Positions 10,101-17,731 are shown, numbered from the stretch's first letter. The stretch is DNA of 64,000 nt from Phycisphaerae bacterium (GCA_022072405.1 JAJVHX010000005.1:1-64000); one strand, 5' to 3'. A program made the numbers and translations. Notes: generated from the letters alone by a model not told the origin.

Positions 10101-10977
10101 TGAACAGATTCCACTTGCCCAACTGGCTCGGATTGAATATGTCCGCGGCCCGCAGGAGATCAAAACCGAGGACAATTTTCTGGTTTCGTATGTGCTCTTT
10201 GACAAGACACCCGGATGGGCCGAGGTGAATGTCGTTGAGGAGGCTGACCGTGTGTTGAAAAATAAGATAAGCAATAAAGAATTGATTCTTCCGGAGGGAG
10301 TCCACTATGCTTTTTCAGGTTCCTACGAAGGCCAACTTCGCTTTCAGAAGGAACTGCTCATCATGTTGCCGACCTCGCTGTTTTTGATTTTCTTGATCCT
10401 GTATTTTCAGTTTCGGTCCGTGCCGGTGAGCTTGCTGGTGTTTTTGGCCATCGCGGTGGTGTGGTCGGGCGGGTTCATCGGCCTGTGGCTGACCGCTCAA
10501 CCCTGGTTTTTGGATTTTGACGTGCTCGGGCGCAATGTCCGTGAAGTGTTTAACATGCGGGTCTACAACCTTAGCACTGCGGTATGGATTGGATTCATTG
10601 CCTTGTTTGGCATTGCTACCGATGATGGCGTCGTCATCACCACTTATCTGAATCATATCTTCAAACGAAAACCTACCAGGAGCATTGACGATATCCGCGC
10701 CCACGTAATCGAAGCGGGTAACCGTCGAGTTCGGCCTTGCCTGATGACTACTACGACCACCGTCCTGGCGCTGCTGCCCGTCATCACCAATACAGGCCGT
10801 GGTGCTGATGTGATGATTCCAATGGCACTGCCTGGTTTTTGGGGTATGACCTTGGAATTGATTACACTCTTTACTGTACCGGTCAGCTACTGCCTGCTGA
10901 AAGAATGGCTTTGGAAGTTGGGTATGTACAAGAATCATTTCCAACTGGAAAAGCGTAATGGTATCGATCCATTATGA
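7195..10977 (+). CDS. cusA: CusA-like heavy-metal RND efflux pump
   Basis: Encodes 1260 residues, the proton-driven inner-membrane pump of the Cus system. Heavy-metal-RND signatures are present: AIAIGTMVDMGIILCENI near residue 425-442 with the transmembrane aspartate and glutamate, GRAETAIDPAP near 763, and FGIATDDGVV near 1140. It is about 200 residues longer than E. coli CusA. Extra hydrophobic segments at about 540-680 lie between the first transmembrane bundle and the second periplasmic domain. Cu(I)/Ag(I) is the likely substrate class, but Zn/Co/Cd relatives share these motifs. It starts two bases after cusB stops and ends the operon. No regulator gene is adjacent. Confidence 0.9.
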   Translation: MKNSSVVQESPGRVDRIIRFCLENKLVVFLLLGFIVLWGYRVMPFRTPDPIIPRDPIPVDAFPDIGENQQIVFTDWPGRSPQDVEDQVTYPLTTLLQGTPGFKTVRAFSMFGFSIIYVIFDEHYDFYWCRSRILEKLNVAQQILPPEVTPQLGPDATGLGQVYWYTLEGSQGGFDLMELRSVQDWYVRYALQSIPGVSEVASVGGYVREYQIDVDPDAMRAHQIKLQDIFMAVQRANIDVGAETIEFNGVEYIVRGRGFIKGTVDVENIVLRVTDNVPIYVKNVAQVQIGPALRRGLLDKEGLEAVGGVVLVRYGANPMEVIERVKERILEISANLPQKILQDGTTSQVQIVPFYDRTVLIDQTLGTLHHALIDEILITMFVVIIFIMHFRSAFLICLNLPVAIMMAFILMKVFKIDSNLMSLGGIAIAIGTMVDMGIILCENIIRHLDESPREEPVIETIYRASSEVGSAVVTAIATTVISFLPVFAMVGPEGKLFRPLAYTKTFCLLASVVVALTILPALAHLIFEKKQEHVQPWRLAGWWIWRIVLFVSGALGGLYLTPAAWPLVVYAIWAVVEPFTSARAKKLGTYVSSYAAAAGVLYLLTLHWMPLGLGAGLIKNLIFVFVLNILWLSLRLIFIDFYPYFLSLFLRHKALFLSVPLSMLILGGCIWLGFGNVFAWLPTPSTTQNNNTQTIYQKVYAAGVHTFPGMGREFMPPLDEGSFLYMPTLMPHAGIGPTLEAVSAMDQAIRAIPEVENVVGKIGRAETAIDPAPISMIETIIQYKPEYQRDTVTGELVLDENDQPIRQWREHIKSPKDIWSEIQKAAEFPGATGAPHLQPIAARLVMLQSGMRASMGVKVYGNKLEDIEQAGYQIAEALKTVPSIAADAVIPDRVVGKPYLEINIDREKIARYGVNIRDIQDVIEIALGGIRATTTVEGRERYPVRVRYLREIRDNVEAMERILVPGVSGEQIPLAQLARIEYVRGPQEIKTEDNFLVSYVLFDKTPGWAEVNVVEEADRVLKNKISNKELILPEGVHYAFSGSYEGQLRFQKELLIMLPTSLFLIFLILYFQFRSVPVSLLVFLAIAVVWSGGFIGLWLTAQPWFLDFDVLGRNVREVFNMRVYNLSTAVWIGFIALFGIATDDGVVITTYLNHIFKRKPTRSIDDIRAHVIEAGNRRVRPCLMTTTTTVLALLPVITNTGRGADVMIPMALPGFWGMTLELITLFTVPVSYCLLKEWLWKLGMYKNHFQLEKRNGIDPL

Positions 10978-11086
10978 TTTAGCAGGAATGTCAATCAGTG
11001 AGTTCTGCATAAAATGAATTCGCGATTAACCCAAAGGATACATTTTTGTGAAACTACAGAGCTTGTCTTATCTTGAAGTTGTTAGT

Positions 11087-11688
11087 TTAGGTAAAATCAA
11101 TGGATTCGTGCCAGATATTCGTAAACTGTCCCGAAATCTGGCCGATTGTTACTTCAACCGCAGCTCCTTGAAGGCCAAGTAATGATGGCAGGATCGTGAT
11201 AAAGAACCATGCGTAGATCGAGAAAACGATACTTGAAAGATCGAATTAAAGGCTACCAACCCGGCAGCGTACTCGGTGTCGCCTTTAGCGAGATCGTTCC
11301 ACACGATAACCATTGCAATGCATCGGGCCAGCCCGATTATGATCAAGCCGATCATGAACTCTGGGTGACCGTGTAGGAACACGGCCGCCAGGGCAAACAT
11401 GAGGATGGGGCCGATGATCCAGTTCTGCACCAGCGACAGGCCAAGCACCTTGACGTTGCAGAACACGTCGCCGAGTTCCTCATAGCGCACCTTGGCAAGC
11501 GGTGGGTACATCATGAGGATAAGGCCAATGGCGATCGGCACATTGGTCGTGCCGAACTCGAAGCGATGGATGAAGCCTTGCGATCCGGGCACCAGATAGC
11601 CCAGACCGACGCCGACACCCATCGCTAGGAAAATCCAGAGCGTGAGGTAGCGGTCCAGGAACGACAGTCGTTTGGCAATACCAGCCAT
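11087..11688 (-). pseudogene. acr3: Broken arsenite efflux permease (ACR3 family)
   Basis: The ATG-initiated frame encodes [37 protein letters not shown] and [13 protein letters not shown], which are characteristic of ACR3 arsenite/H+ antiporters. Near 11228 (CAAGTATCGTTTTCTCGATC on the coding strand) one base appears to be missing. The other frame then continues [29 protein letters not shown] before losing resemblance near 11110 and stopping at 11087-11089. ACR3 proteins have about 350 residues; only about 190 remain. It is both frameshifted and 3'-truncated, hence non-functional. It lies directly after an arsC fragment on the same strand. Confidence 0.8.
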
Positions 11689-11691
11689 TGA

Positions 11692-11832
11692 TCACCTCGA
11701 AGAGCCGGGCAGGGCCATTCCGGCGAGCCACGTTTGAATCTGGGCGCGAAACTGATCGCGCACCGCACGAAACTTCTCCAGCCTGCCTTCCGGCGTCCCC
11801 TCAAAGCCCGCGGGATCGTCGAACGGCATAAC
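11692..11832 (-). pseudogene. arsC: 3' fragment of arsenate reductase ArsC
   Basis: On the minus strand the frame reads [20 protein letters not shown] and then [16 protein letters not shown], ending in TGA at 11692-11694, three bases before the acr3 start. The [10 protein letters not shown] and F-VRDQI-A sequence matches the C-terminus of thioredoxin-coupled, phosphatase-like ArsC. The catalytic N-terminal CX5R half is missing; at about 11832 it is replaced by transposase sequence on the other strand. Together with acr3 this is the stump of an arsenic-resistance operon cut by a mobile element. Confidence 0.7.
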
Positions 11833-12045
11833 CTGACTATCCGCATGTCAATGCGTCGATTTACTCGATTGACCAATGGCCACTCCAAGAAAATCGAAAA
11901 TCACGGACACGCAATTGCTTTGTTTTTCATGTATTATAATTACTGCCGTCCGCATCAGAGCCTAAAAGGAAAAACGCCAGCTATGGCTGCTGGATTAGCG
12001 GATCATCGTTGGACGCCGGAAGAATTAATTAGTCTGCTGGATTGA
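11818..12045 (+). pseudogene. C-terminal remnant of an IS1-type transposase
   Basis: From about 11818 the frame reads [40 protein letters not shown] and TPAMAAGLADHRWTPEELI, ending at TGA 12043-12045. This is the typical end of IS1-like DDE transposases (ER-NLT-RM-MRRF-RLTN ... HF--YN-CR-H-L). The first part of the catalytic domain is absent and the upstream sequence belongs to arsC on the opposite strand. It lies immediately inside the right repeat of the island and is too short to be active. Confidence 0.75.
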
Positions 12046-12057
12046 AAACCGACCAGT

Positions 12058-12149
12058 ACCTTCGCGGCATACTCTCTCGCGATCGTTGCTTCAACGACAA
12101 CGCCCGCGAGCTGGCCGCTCACGGGCGTTCGATCGGCAATCGGGGCGAC
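12058..12149. repeat. Right copy of 92-bp direct repeat overlapping tRNA-Pro
   Basis: Perfect copy of 2787-2878. Its right end covers the discriminator base and nine further bases of the 3' end of the tRNA-Pro gene. The rest is the tRNA's downstream flank with two hairpins. Confidence 0.8.
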
Positions 12150-12214
12150 AGGATTTGAACCTGCGACCTCTTGGTCCCGAACCAAGCACTCTAGCCAGGC
12201 TGAGCTACGCCCCG
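12140..12214 (-). tRNA. tRNA-Pro (anticodon CGG)
   Basis: On the minus strand the acceptor arm CGGGGCG pairs with CGCCCCG, followed by discriminator A. The D stem is GCTC/GAGT, the anticodon stem CTTGG/CCAAG with loop TTCGGGA (anticodon CGG), and the T stem GCAGG/CCTGT with loop TTCAAAT. CCA is not encoded. All four arms close, so the gene is intact even though its 3' end is shared with the 92-bp repeat. Confidence 0.96.
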
Positions 12215-12378
12215 TATGAACTTTATCATGCTACGAAGGCCTTCCCGGAAAGTCAATTAATCGAAAAACATGCTTGGCTATGCTGTCTATAAGGATTCAT
12301 CCGTAAAACCATCGCGGATAATCGCCATATCCGGCATAAAACCAAGCCAGCTATAATTAAAAAAATGGAGAAAAATCG

Positions 12379-12534
12379 ATGCTATCAACAATCCTTATTG
12401 TCGTTCTGATCCTGCTGCTGCTCGGTGCGTTGCCCAGCTGGCCTTATAGTCGTAACTGGGGTTACTACCCCACCAGCGGTCTGGGTCTGATCCTATTCAT
12501 TGTCATCATTCTAATACTCATGGGACGAATTTAA
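12379..12534 (+). CDS. DUF3309 small membrane protein
   Basis: Encodes 51 residues: a first hydrophobic helix (LSTILIVVLILLLLGALP), a short WPYSRNWGYYPTSG loop, and a second hydrophobic helix (LGLILFIVIILILMG). This is the diagnostic pattern of DUF3309, a tiny two-helix protein found in many Gram-negative bacteria with no known function. GGAG lies about 8 bases before the ATG. Its end overlaps the end of the convergent VanZ-like gene by 17 bases. Confidence 0.85.
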   Translation: MLSTILIVVLILLLLGALPSWPYSRNWGYYPTSGLGLILFIVIILILMGRI

Positions 12535-13948
12535 ACTCCGGGATCGGCGTAGCGAGCGTCTGGGCATGAACCAGACGATAATGTTCCACCCAGATAATAG
12601 CACGCACTGCGACCAGTGCCGCCACGATCGCCAGGATTGGCTGGGTGATGTCCGCCTGATGACCAAGATTGAAAGCGTGCATCAATTCGGTCAGCGAGAC
12701 CACCCCTACCGTCAACAACAGTGTCAACGCAGATGAAGTGGCGGTTCGGCGGACCGGGATCATCACTGCGGCAATCACGGCCAGGGCCATATACCAGAGG
12801 AATGAGGAAACCATCGTGCCGACGGCAGTGGCAAACGAGAGGCGAAACTGGGCGTAAAACGGAATCCACTGGAATGAGTCATCGGTCGGCTGCACCCAGC
12901 GGCCATCGGGCGGCAGCGCTGCCGCGACGATCATCGAGACCTGCACCACCAGAGCCACCATCAGCATCACCTGCCCAGCCGTGCTGCGCGTGTGCGGTTC
13001 ACGTCGCAACCACTCACGCTCCACCGCCACCACCCCCAGCACCGCTCCTACCACCGCACCATAAACATAAATCAGCCAGTCGGTGGCATCGCACACGTGG
13101 GACACGATCAGCAACTGCAGTAACTCGATCAAGGCCCCCAGCAGAATCAGATGGGCCACCGCATTGACCACGCTATCCACTTTGCGATAGTGATTTTCCC
13201 GCCAGGCCAGCGCCCCCAGAATGCCCAGCAGCGCAAAAGCGCAGAAGCTGCCCGCCATCTCCACCATGCGCGGCAGCATCGCACCAGGCGGCTGATCGGG
13301 AGTCGAGAAAGGAGACCAGTCGGCCGCCGCCAGTGACGCCTCCAATTGACCCGGCAGAATGGCCAAATCAAAGGGGGCCAGCTTGGCCAGCAACACCAGC
13401 CCCAGCGCGATCCAGTAAAGCGCCAGCATCGGCCGATGGACCAGCACGATCTTGAACTGATGCACCAGCCGCCACAATCCCGTCGCTGCCACCGGAGCCA
13501 ACCCTATACCGCAAAGTGTTCCCAGACCATTACAGAGCAAATCAGTACCCGAAGCGTAACGACCGGGCACGAAGAGTTGCCCCAGCTCGGCGAGCAGCGC
13601 CGTCAGCACGGCAGCCAGCAACACCAGCGGAACGCGAATCCACAGACTCCATCGGGTAAGCTGCAACCGCATCGCCAGAAACAATCCTACAGCAACATAG
13701 ATCAGCAGGTTCGTGGTGGCATCCTGAAAAGTGGTGGGCGTCAGGGTGAGCTGCAGCGTGGTCCAGTCGGCGTGGTTGAGTTTTTCAATATCAAACCGGA
13801 GCGGCAGCCACGATCCATAGATCACCAGCGTGATCGACAGGGTCACCATGGCCGTCAGCAGGCGGCGCGCCAATCGTTGATCGGCGCGATCGAAAAACGC
13901 CAATGCATCCATCGCTTCTTTCTCCTCTGCGAATACCATCCTCTCCAT
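12518..13948 (-). CDS. VanZ-like polytopic membrane protein with two domains
   Basis: Encodes 476 residues with about eleven hydrophobic helices. VanZ-like signatures appear twice: DATTNLLIYVAVGLFL...LAELGQLFVPGRYASGTDLLCNGLG at about 75-145, and a second, weaker ELLQLLIVSHVCDATDWLIYVYGAVVGAVLG at about 258-290. VanZ proteins are linked to teicoplanin resistance, but most family members have no assigned function. A later start at 13912 (MDALAFFD) is also possible. It converges on the DUF3309 gene, with a slight overlap. Confidence 0.7.
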   Translation of the reverse strand: MERMVFAEEKEAMDALAFFDRADQRLARRLLTAMVTLSITLVIYGSWLPLRFDIEKLNHADWTTLQLTLTPTTFQDATTNLLIYVAVGLFLAMRLQLTRWSLWIRVPLVLLAAVLTALLAELGQLFVPGRYASGTDLLCNGLGTLCGIGLAPVAATGLWRLVHQFKIVLVHRPMLALYWIALGLVLLAKLAPFDLAILPGQLEASLAAADWSPFSTPDQPPGAMLPRMVEMAGSFCAFALLGILGALAWRENHYRKVDSVVNAVAHLILLGALIELLQLLIVSHVCDATDWLIYVYGAVVGAVLGVVAVEREWLRREPHTRSTAGQVMLMVALVVQVSMIVAAALPPDGRWVQPTDDSFQWIPFYAQFRLSFATAVGTMVSSFLWYMALAVIAAVMIPVRRTATSSALTLLLTVGVVSLTELMHAFNLGHQADITQPILAIVAALVAVRAIIWVEHYRLVHAQTLATPIPEFKFVP

Positions 13949-14054
13949 TATTAATCATACGCCCGCCGCCTGCTCCTGACGACCGGTTCAGGTCCTGTTA
14001 TACTGAGAGGGCGCTTATCGGACGGCGAACAGCACCTTCGACGGGGTTGATAAC

Positions 14055-15089
14055 ATGAAAGCCAGCGTGATTCGCAGTTTTGGCGGCACGGAAGTGTTCG
14101 GATTCACCGACGTGGAAACTCCTCAGCCGCGCTCCAACGAAGTGCTGGTCAAGGTGCTGGCCTGCGGCATCAACCACTATGACATCTTCTGCCGGCGAGG
14201 CGAAGCCAACCCGCGACTTCACCTGCCGCACGTGATGGGTGCGGATGTGGTTGGTGAAATTGTGCAGATCGGCAATGAAGTGACCGACCGGCGGGTCGGC
14301 CAACGGGTCATCGTGGCTCCGGGATTCCCGATCGATTTCAAGGAGCATGGTGTCGAACCGATCAACCTGACCCGTACCTACAGCGTACTGGGTGGGGCGA
14401 TCTGGGGAGGCTATGCTCAATACCTCACTGCACCTGCCATCTACACCTACACCGCTCTGCCCAACCTGCCGGACAATGAGCTGGCGACCCTCCCGCTGGT
14501 GGTGACCACGGCGGTTCATGCCGTCAAGACGCTGGCCCAGGTCAGCCGCGAACAGAAAATATTGATCCAGGCCGGCGCCAGCGGCAGCGGAGCCATGTGC
14601 CTGCAGGTCGCCCGGTTATTGGGGGCCAACGTGGCGGTCACTGTAGGCAGCGACGAAAAGAATGATTATGTCCGGGAACTGGGCGCGGAGCTGGTGATCA
14701 ATTACCGGCGGGAGAATGTCTTCGAGATGTTGCGCGACTGGACCCACGGCGCCGGTGTGGATGCGGTGATCGATAACGTCGGCGGCAGCGTCTTTGCCGA
14801 CAACATCCGTTCACTCAAACGCGACGGTCATTTTGTCAACTTCGGCATGGTCGGCGGACGAACGGCGGAACTGGTCTTCCCCCTGATCTTTTACAAACAG
14901 GTCCACTTCCATGGATCCATGATGGGAACAACGGTGGAATTGCTCTGGGGTTTGGAGCAGGTGCGCCTGGGTCGATTACGACCCCTGCTGGATCGAACCT
15001 TCCCGCTCCGCGAAGCCGCCCGGGCCCATGAATATATCGAGCAACGCCGGGTCCGCGGCAAAGTGGTGCTCTTGCCCTGGGCCGACTGA
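14055..15089 (+). CDS. Zinc-type/quinone oxidoreductase (MDR family)
   Basis: Encodes 344 residues of the medium-chain dehydrogenase/reductase family. The N-terminal GroES-like domain contains EVLVKVLACGINHYD and the conserved HVMGADVVGEI segment. The NAD(P)-binding Rossmann fold is seen as ILIQAGASGSGAMCLQVARLLGA near residue 170-193, followed by VDAVIDNVGG. The cysteine cluster of the structural zinc is absent, so it resembles NADPH:quinone reductase or crotonyl-CoA-type enzymes more than zinc alcohol dehydrogenases. The substrate cannot be told. It stands alone between convergent neighbours. Confidence 0.8.
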   Translation: MKASVIRSFGGTEVFGFTDVETPQPRSNEVLVKVLACGINHYDIFCRRGEANPRLHLPHVMGADVVGEIVQIGNEVTDRRVGQRVIVAPGFPIDFKEHGVEPINLTRTYSVLGGAIWGGYAQYLTAPAIYTYTALPNLPDNELATLPLVVTTAVHAVKTLAQVSREQKILIQAGASGSGAMCLQVARLLGANVAVTVGSDEKNDYVRELGAELVINYRRENVFEMLRDWTHGAGVDAVIDNVGGSVFADNIRSLKRDGHFVNFGMVGGRTAELVFPLIFYKQVHFHGSMMGTTVELLWGLEQVRLGRLRPLLDRTFPLREAARAHEYIEQRRVRGKVVLLPWAD

Positions 15090-15142
15090 CCTGGGCGACC
15101 ATCAGAGCCGCGAGCGGGTTGCTCTGTATCTGAACTATCCAG

Positions 15143-15625
15143 CTATTCTCCAATCGTGTTTGACTGATTGAATACGATAGCCATCTCACTCGACCTTCCA
15201 CATTCCGGACAGTGTCCCGGCGTGCCGCGCAAATCATAACCACATTGCACGCATAACCCCAACTTCTGCCGGCGCCGGCCACGTCGTTCCGGCTGACCCG
15301 CTACCCACCACAACCCTAAACCCGGCAGGAACATCATCCACCAGGGCATTGCGATCATCCAGTCCCCCCACGAATTCGTACTCCACATCCACCACCAGTG
15401 GGTCCGCCAGCCGATAAAGCCGGATATGGACCAACCGCGATCTTCCGGTGCAATCACCAGTGTGGCATAATGGTAATAACTGATCTGACCCCAGCCACAC
15501 AGCAGAATCGAACATGATCCGTTATAGGCCAGCTGATAATAGCTGGACACCCAGCCCGTCATCGCCAGCAATATAAATCCGCATGAGGAAAATCTAACCG
15601 CATGAACCCAGATAGGCCATTTCAT
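15143..15625 (-). CDS. Membrane protein with C-terminal CGYDLRG zinc ribbon
   Basis: Encodes 160 residues. Hydrophobic segments lie near 8-24 and 88-112, and the C-terminal 35 residues contain CVQCGYDLRG followed by CPECG, a four-cysteine zinc ribbon. This tail is a recognisable planctomycete feature of unknown function, and it is shared with the gene at 126-593. Between the helices are many tryptophans (WRTHWWWMWSTNSWGDW). No operon partner was seen. Confidence 0.65.
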   Translation of the reverse strand: MKWPIWVHAVRFSSCGFILLAMTGWVSSYYQLAYNGSCSILLCGWGQISYYHYATLVIAPEDRGWSISGFIGWRTHWWWMWSTNSWGDWMIAMPWWMMFLPGLGLWWVAGQPERRGRRRQKLGLCVQCGYDLRGTPGHCPECGRSSEMAIVFNQSNTIGE

Positions 15626-15818
15626 CGCTGTTTATGATATATCGGGGTCGGCAATAGACCAAATTTATATTATACGGGAGCAGATCAAATGGAAACGGAT
15701 GCGCTTTCTACCGGTCTGAAGGCAGTACAAACGTCATTGTGGAAGGCTATCATGCCTGAGCCCCCGTTCCGCCGCCCATCCTGCAATTTTCTTCAGAGTG
15801 GCTGGTGGTTGCGTCTAC

Positions 15819-15908
15819 CGATACTGGTAAAGTTTCACCGAGCCGCGACCGTCAGGGAGCGGTCTTCATGATTTTTTGATCGAATATGATTCAAACTGTA
15901 CCAATACC
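15819..15908 (+). repeat. MITE-like ~89-bp palindromic repeat
   Basis: Left end GATACTGGTAAAGTTT, right end AAACTGTACCAATACC, so the termini form a long inverted repeat. The inner hairpin is GACCG-TCAGGGAG-CGGTC. It matches the copies at 29964, 49669 and 63904. No clear target duplication is visible here. Confidence 0.8.
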
Positions 15909-16263
15909 CATATACCAGCTACCCTGTGCTGTTTGCAGATTCCTCAGTATATTGACTTATAATGATATCCAGCCGATCGTCATTTCTAATATACGCCTGA
16001 CAACCCCTCTATTAGATCGGATTAATTTGCACTGGACCGTTCTCAGCGCATAATCAATAGTGGACTTATTCAGTTCGAATACGGGCGGAGTCATTTACTA
16101 CACGTTTCATCTCGTTCATCCGCCCCGTGTTTACATCATGTCATCCGCTTGATCGGCTGACTATTTGTATGGTTATTTCTGACTTGTCACTTGCGGAAGA
16201 TCAATGCGCATGGGGTCATGCGCTGCGCCGCAATTATCCTATTGTTATACAGGAGTTAAGCTC
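15909..16263. other. AT-rich gene-free stretch before the tandem peptide genes
   Basis: There is no supportable gene. It contains an imperfect inverted pair, ACGGGCGGA at about 16081 and TCCGCCCCGT at about 16121, and ends in a ribosome-binding site (CAGGAG) for the gene at 16264. It is clearly AT-richer than the flanking genes. Confidence 0.4.
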
Positions 16264-16557
16264 ATGGGTCAGTCATCTGTTCGCCGGCTGGAAATTCGTC
16301 GCGAAACGATTCGAACGCTGAATCCCCAGGATCTCGCCCAGGCCAACGGTGCGTTGTCCTGGAGCCTGGACACATCAGCTATTTATTGTAATCCCGCCAC
16401 ACCGCCCGCTTCCGCGGTGGTCTCCGCAGTGGAAAGCGCCGTCAGCAGCGCCGTCACAACGACCACCACATCAGTCTCTTCTATCGTTAAAAGCGCGGTC
16501 GTCAGCGCCGTGCAAAGCGCCAAAGTGTCATTTGTTCTTTCCACCACGTTCAATTAA
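16264..16557 (+). CDS. RiPP-precursor-like small protein, copy 1
   Basis: Encodes 97 residues; the ATG at 16264 follows CAGGAG by six bases. The N-terminal part reads RRLEIRRETIRTL, DLAQANGAL and WSLD...AIYCNP. The first section resembles the leader of class I lanthipeptides and related RiPPs (KL-L-RETIR-LT--EL--V-GG), with ANGA in place of the usual cleavage motif. The remaining 55 residues are almost only Ser, Ala, Val and Thr in repeated SAV-units, ending STTFN. It contains a single cysteine. Two paralogs follow downstream, and a strong terminator lies 38 bases after the stop. No modification enzyme is nearby, so the function is inferred only from the leader. Confidence 0.7.
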   Translation: MGQSSVRRLEIRRETIRTLNPQDLAQANGALSWSLDTSAIYCNPATPPASAVVSAVESAVSSAVTTTTTSVSSIVKSAVVSAVQSAKVSFVLSTTFN

Positions 16558-16594
16558 CGCAGACTATAGTTAAATATCCAAGAATTTGATAGCC

Positions 16595-16626
16595 AGGAGG
16601 TGAACAGAGTTCACCTCCTTTTTTTA
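16595..16626 (+). terminator. Rho-independent terminator after copy 1
   Basis: Perfect 11-bp stem AGGAGGTGAAC / GTTCACCTCCT with a three-base loop, followed by seven Ts. It separates the transcript of copy 1 from copies 2 and 3. Confidence 0.9.
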
Positions 16627-16817
16627 TATATGCACAGAATCATTATCTCATTTCGCATGAATTATACATTACGATTTTATTTCAGTTGCATCTATATACG
16701 TAATATCATTGCTAAACCAGGAACGATTATACAGTACTAATACAGTCAGATAATATCGCTGAATCATTTGCAATGTTGCATTTCTGTGGCATATTCAATA
16801 TCGAGTTCATTTAGTAC

Positions 16818-16892
16818 GACAGAAGAATGGGGTTGGATAAACAGTTATTCATTCAGGGATGAACTAGCAAGTACGTGAATAACTCTTCTGTC
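16818..16892. other. Nested inverted repeats upstream of copy 2
   Basis: GACAGAAGA (16818-16826) pairs with TCTTCTGTC (16884-16892), and GTTATTCA (16844-16851) with TGAATAAC (16876-16883). The right arms are contiguous and the left arms are 17 bases apart. It lies about 100 bases before the copy 2 start and could be an operator or leader structure. Confidence 0.45.
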
Positions 16893-16997
16893 TAATTTGC
16901 TATCGAACAGGGATTTATTGTCAACGGTGCAGCCAACACCAACGGGGGATGTTCTGCGCCTATTGTAGATCACAATTTCAGAAAGGAGAACGAAACC

Positions 16998-17315
16998 ATG
17001 TCCTCAAAACCAACACGTAAACTGCAGATCACCCGGGAAACGGTGCGCATGCTGAATGCGGATGATCTGGCCCGAGCCAACGGTGCACTGCTCTGGAGCC
17101 TGGACGGTTCCTACATCTATTGTGCTCCGGGGGCCGCTTCCGCTTCTGGTAAAGTATCGGCGGGTGTGAGTGGAGTTGCTTCTGCGGGAGCCTCCATCGC
17201 TACCACGCTCGAAACCTCCCCGGCCTCCTCTGCTGTATCCGGCGTCGTCAGTTACGTAACGAGCCGTGCGACCAGTGCAGCGATCTCATACTCAGTCACG
17301 ACCATTATCAACTGA
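16998..17315 (+). CDS. RiPP-precursor-like small protein, copy 2
   Basis: Encodes 105 residues after an AAAGGAGA ribosome-binding site. The leader-like region has KLQITRETVRML, DLARANGALL and WSLDGSYIYCAP. The rest is an Ala/Ser/Gly/Val/Thr-rich tail ending SYSVTTIIN. Across the 18 codons from ANGALL to YCAP it is identical in protein to copy 3 although ten codons differ, all synonymously. This shows selection on the protein. One cysteine lies in the conserved segment. It may be a modified peptide precursor or an unmodified helical bacteriocin-like protein; no processing gene is next to it. Confidence 0.72.
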   Translation: MSSKPTRKLQITRETVRMLNADDLARANGALLWSLDGSYIYCAPGAASASGKVSAGVSGVASAGASIATTLETSPASSAVSGVVSYVTSRATSAAISYSVTTIIN

Positions 17316-17391
17316 TCGTATCGGATGCACATTGGGGTGGTTTAAATTGATAGTTGTCTGAAAAGTTATTATTACTATAAGGAGTTTGATC

Positions 17392-17712
17392 ATGGGTTCA
17401 AAATCAAAGGGTAAATTGATTCTACATCGGGAAACGGTGCGCGTGCTGGATAATCATGATCTGACGCAGGCCAACGGGGCGTTACTCTGGAGCCTGGATG
17501 GTTCGTACATTTACTGCGCCCCCAAGGCTGCTTCGGCTCTGGGTAAATCATCGGCCATTATCAGCGCTATTGGCTCGGCGGGTGGCTCGGGTGCAGTTTC
17601 CGGGGCCGCTACCTCATTTGTATCCGGTGCCAGTAGCGCCATCGGCAGTGCGATAGGCAGCGCCGCCACCAGTGCGGCGGTGTCATATTCGATTTCCACG
17701 ATTATCAACTAG
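17392..17712 (+). CDS. RiPP-precursor-like small protein, copy 3
   Basis: Encodes 106 residues; the ATG at 17392 is preferred over an in-frame TTG at 17386 because AAGGAG lies at a good distance. It shares KLILHRETVRVL, DLTQANGALL and WSLDGSYIYCAP with copy 2. The tail consists of short repeats such as SSAIGSAIGSAATSAA, ending SYSISTIIN. Small residues at every fourth position suggest closely packed helices. It lies 76 bases after copy 2 without a terminator between them, so both are probably one transcript. The transcript ends at two hairpins after 17732. Confidence 0.72.
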   Translation: MGSKSKGKLILHRETVRVLDNHDLTQANGALLWSLDGSYIYCAPKAASALGKSSAIISAIGSAGGSGAVSGAATSFVSGASSAIGSAIGSAATSAAVSYSISTIIN

Positions 17713-17731
17713 TGCACTGACCGCACAGTTT

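Noticed and set aside
15689-15871. 60-residue frame before the MITE-like repeat
   Set aside because: It runs into the repeat and has no domain or ribosome-binding site.
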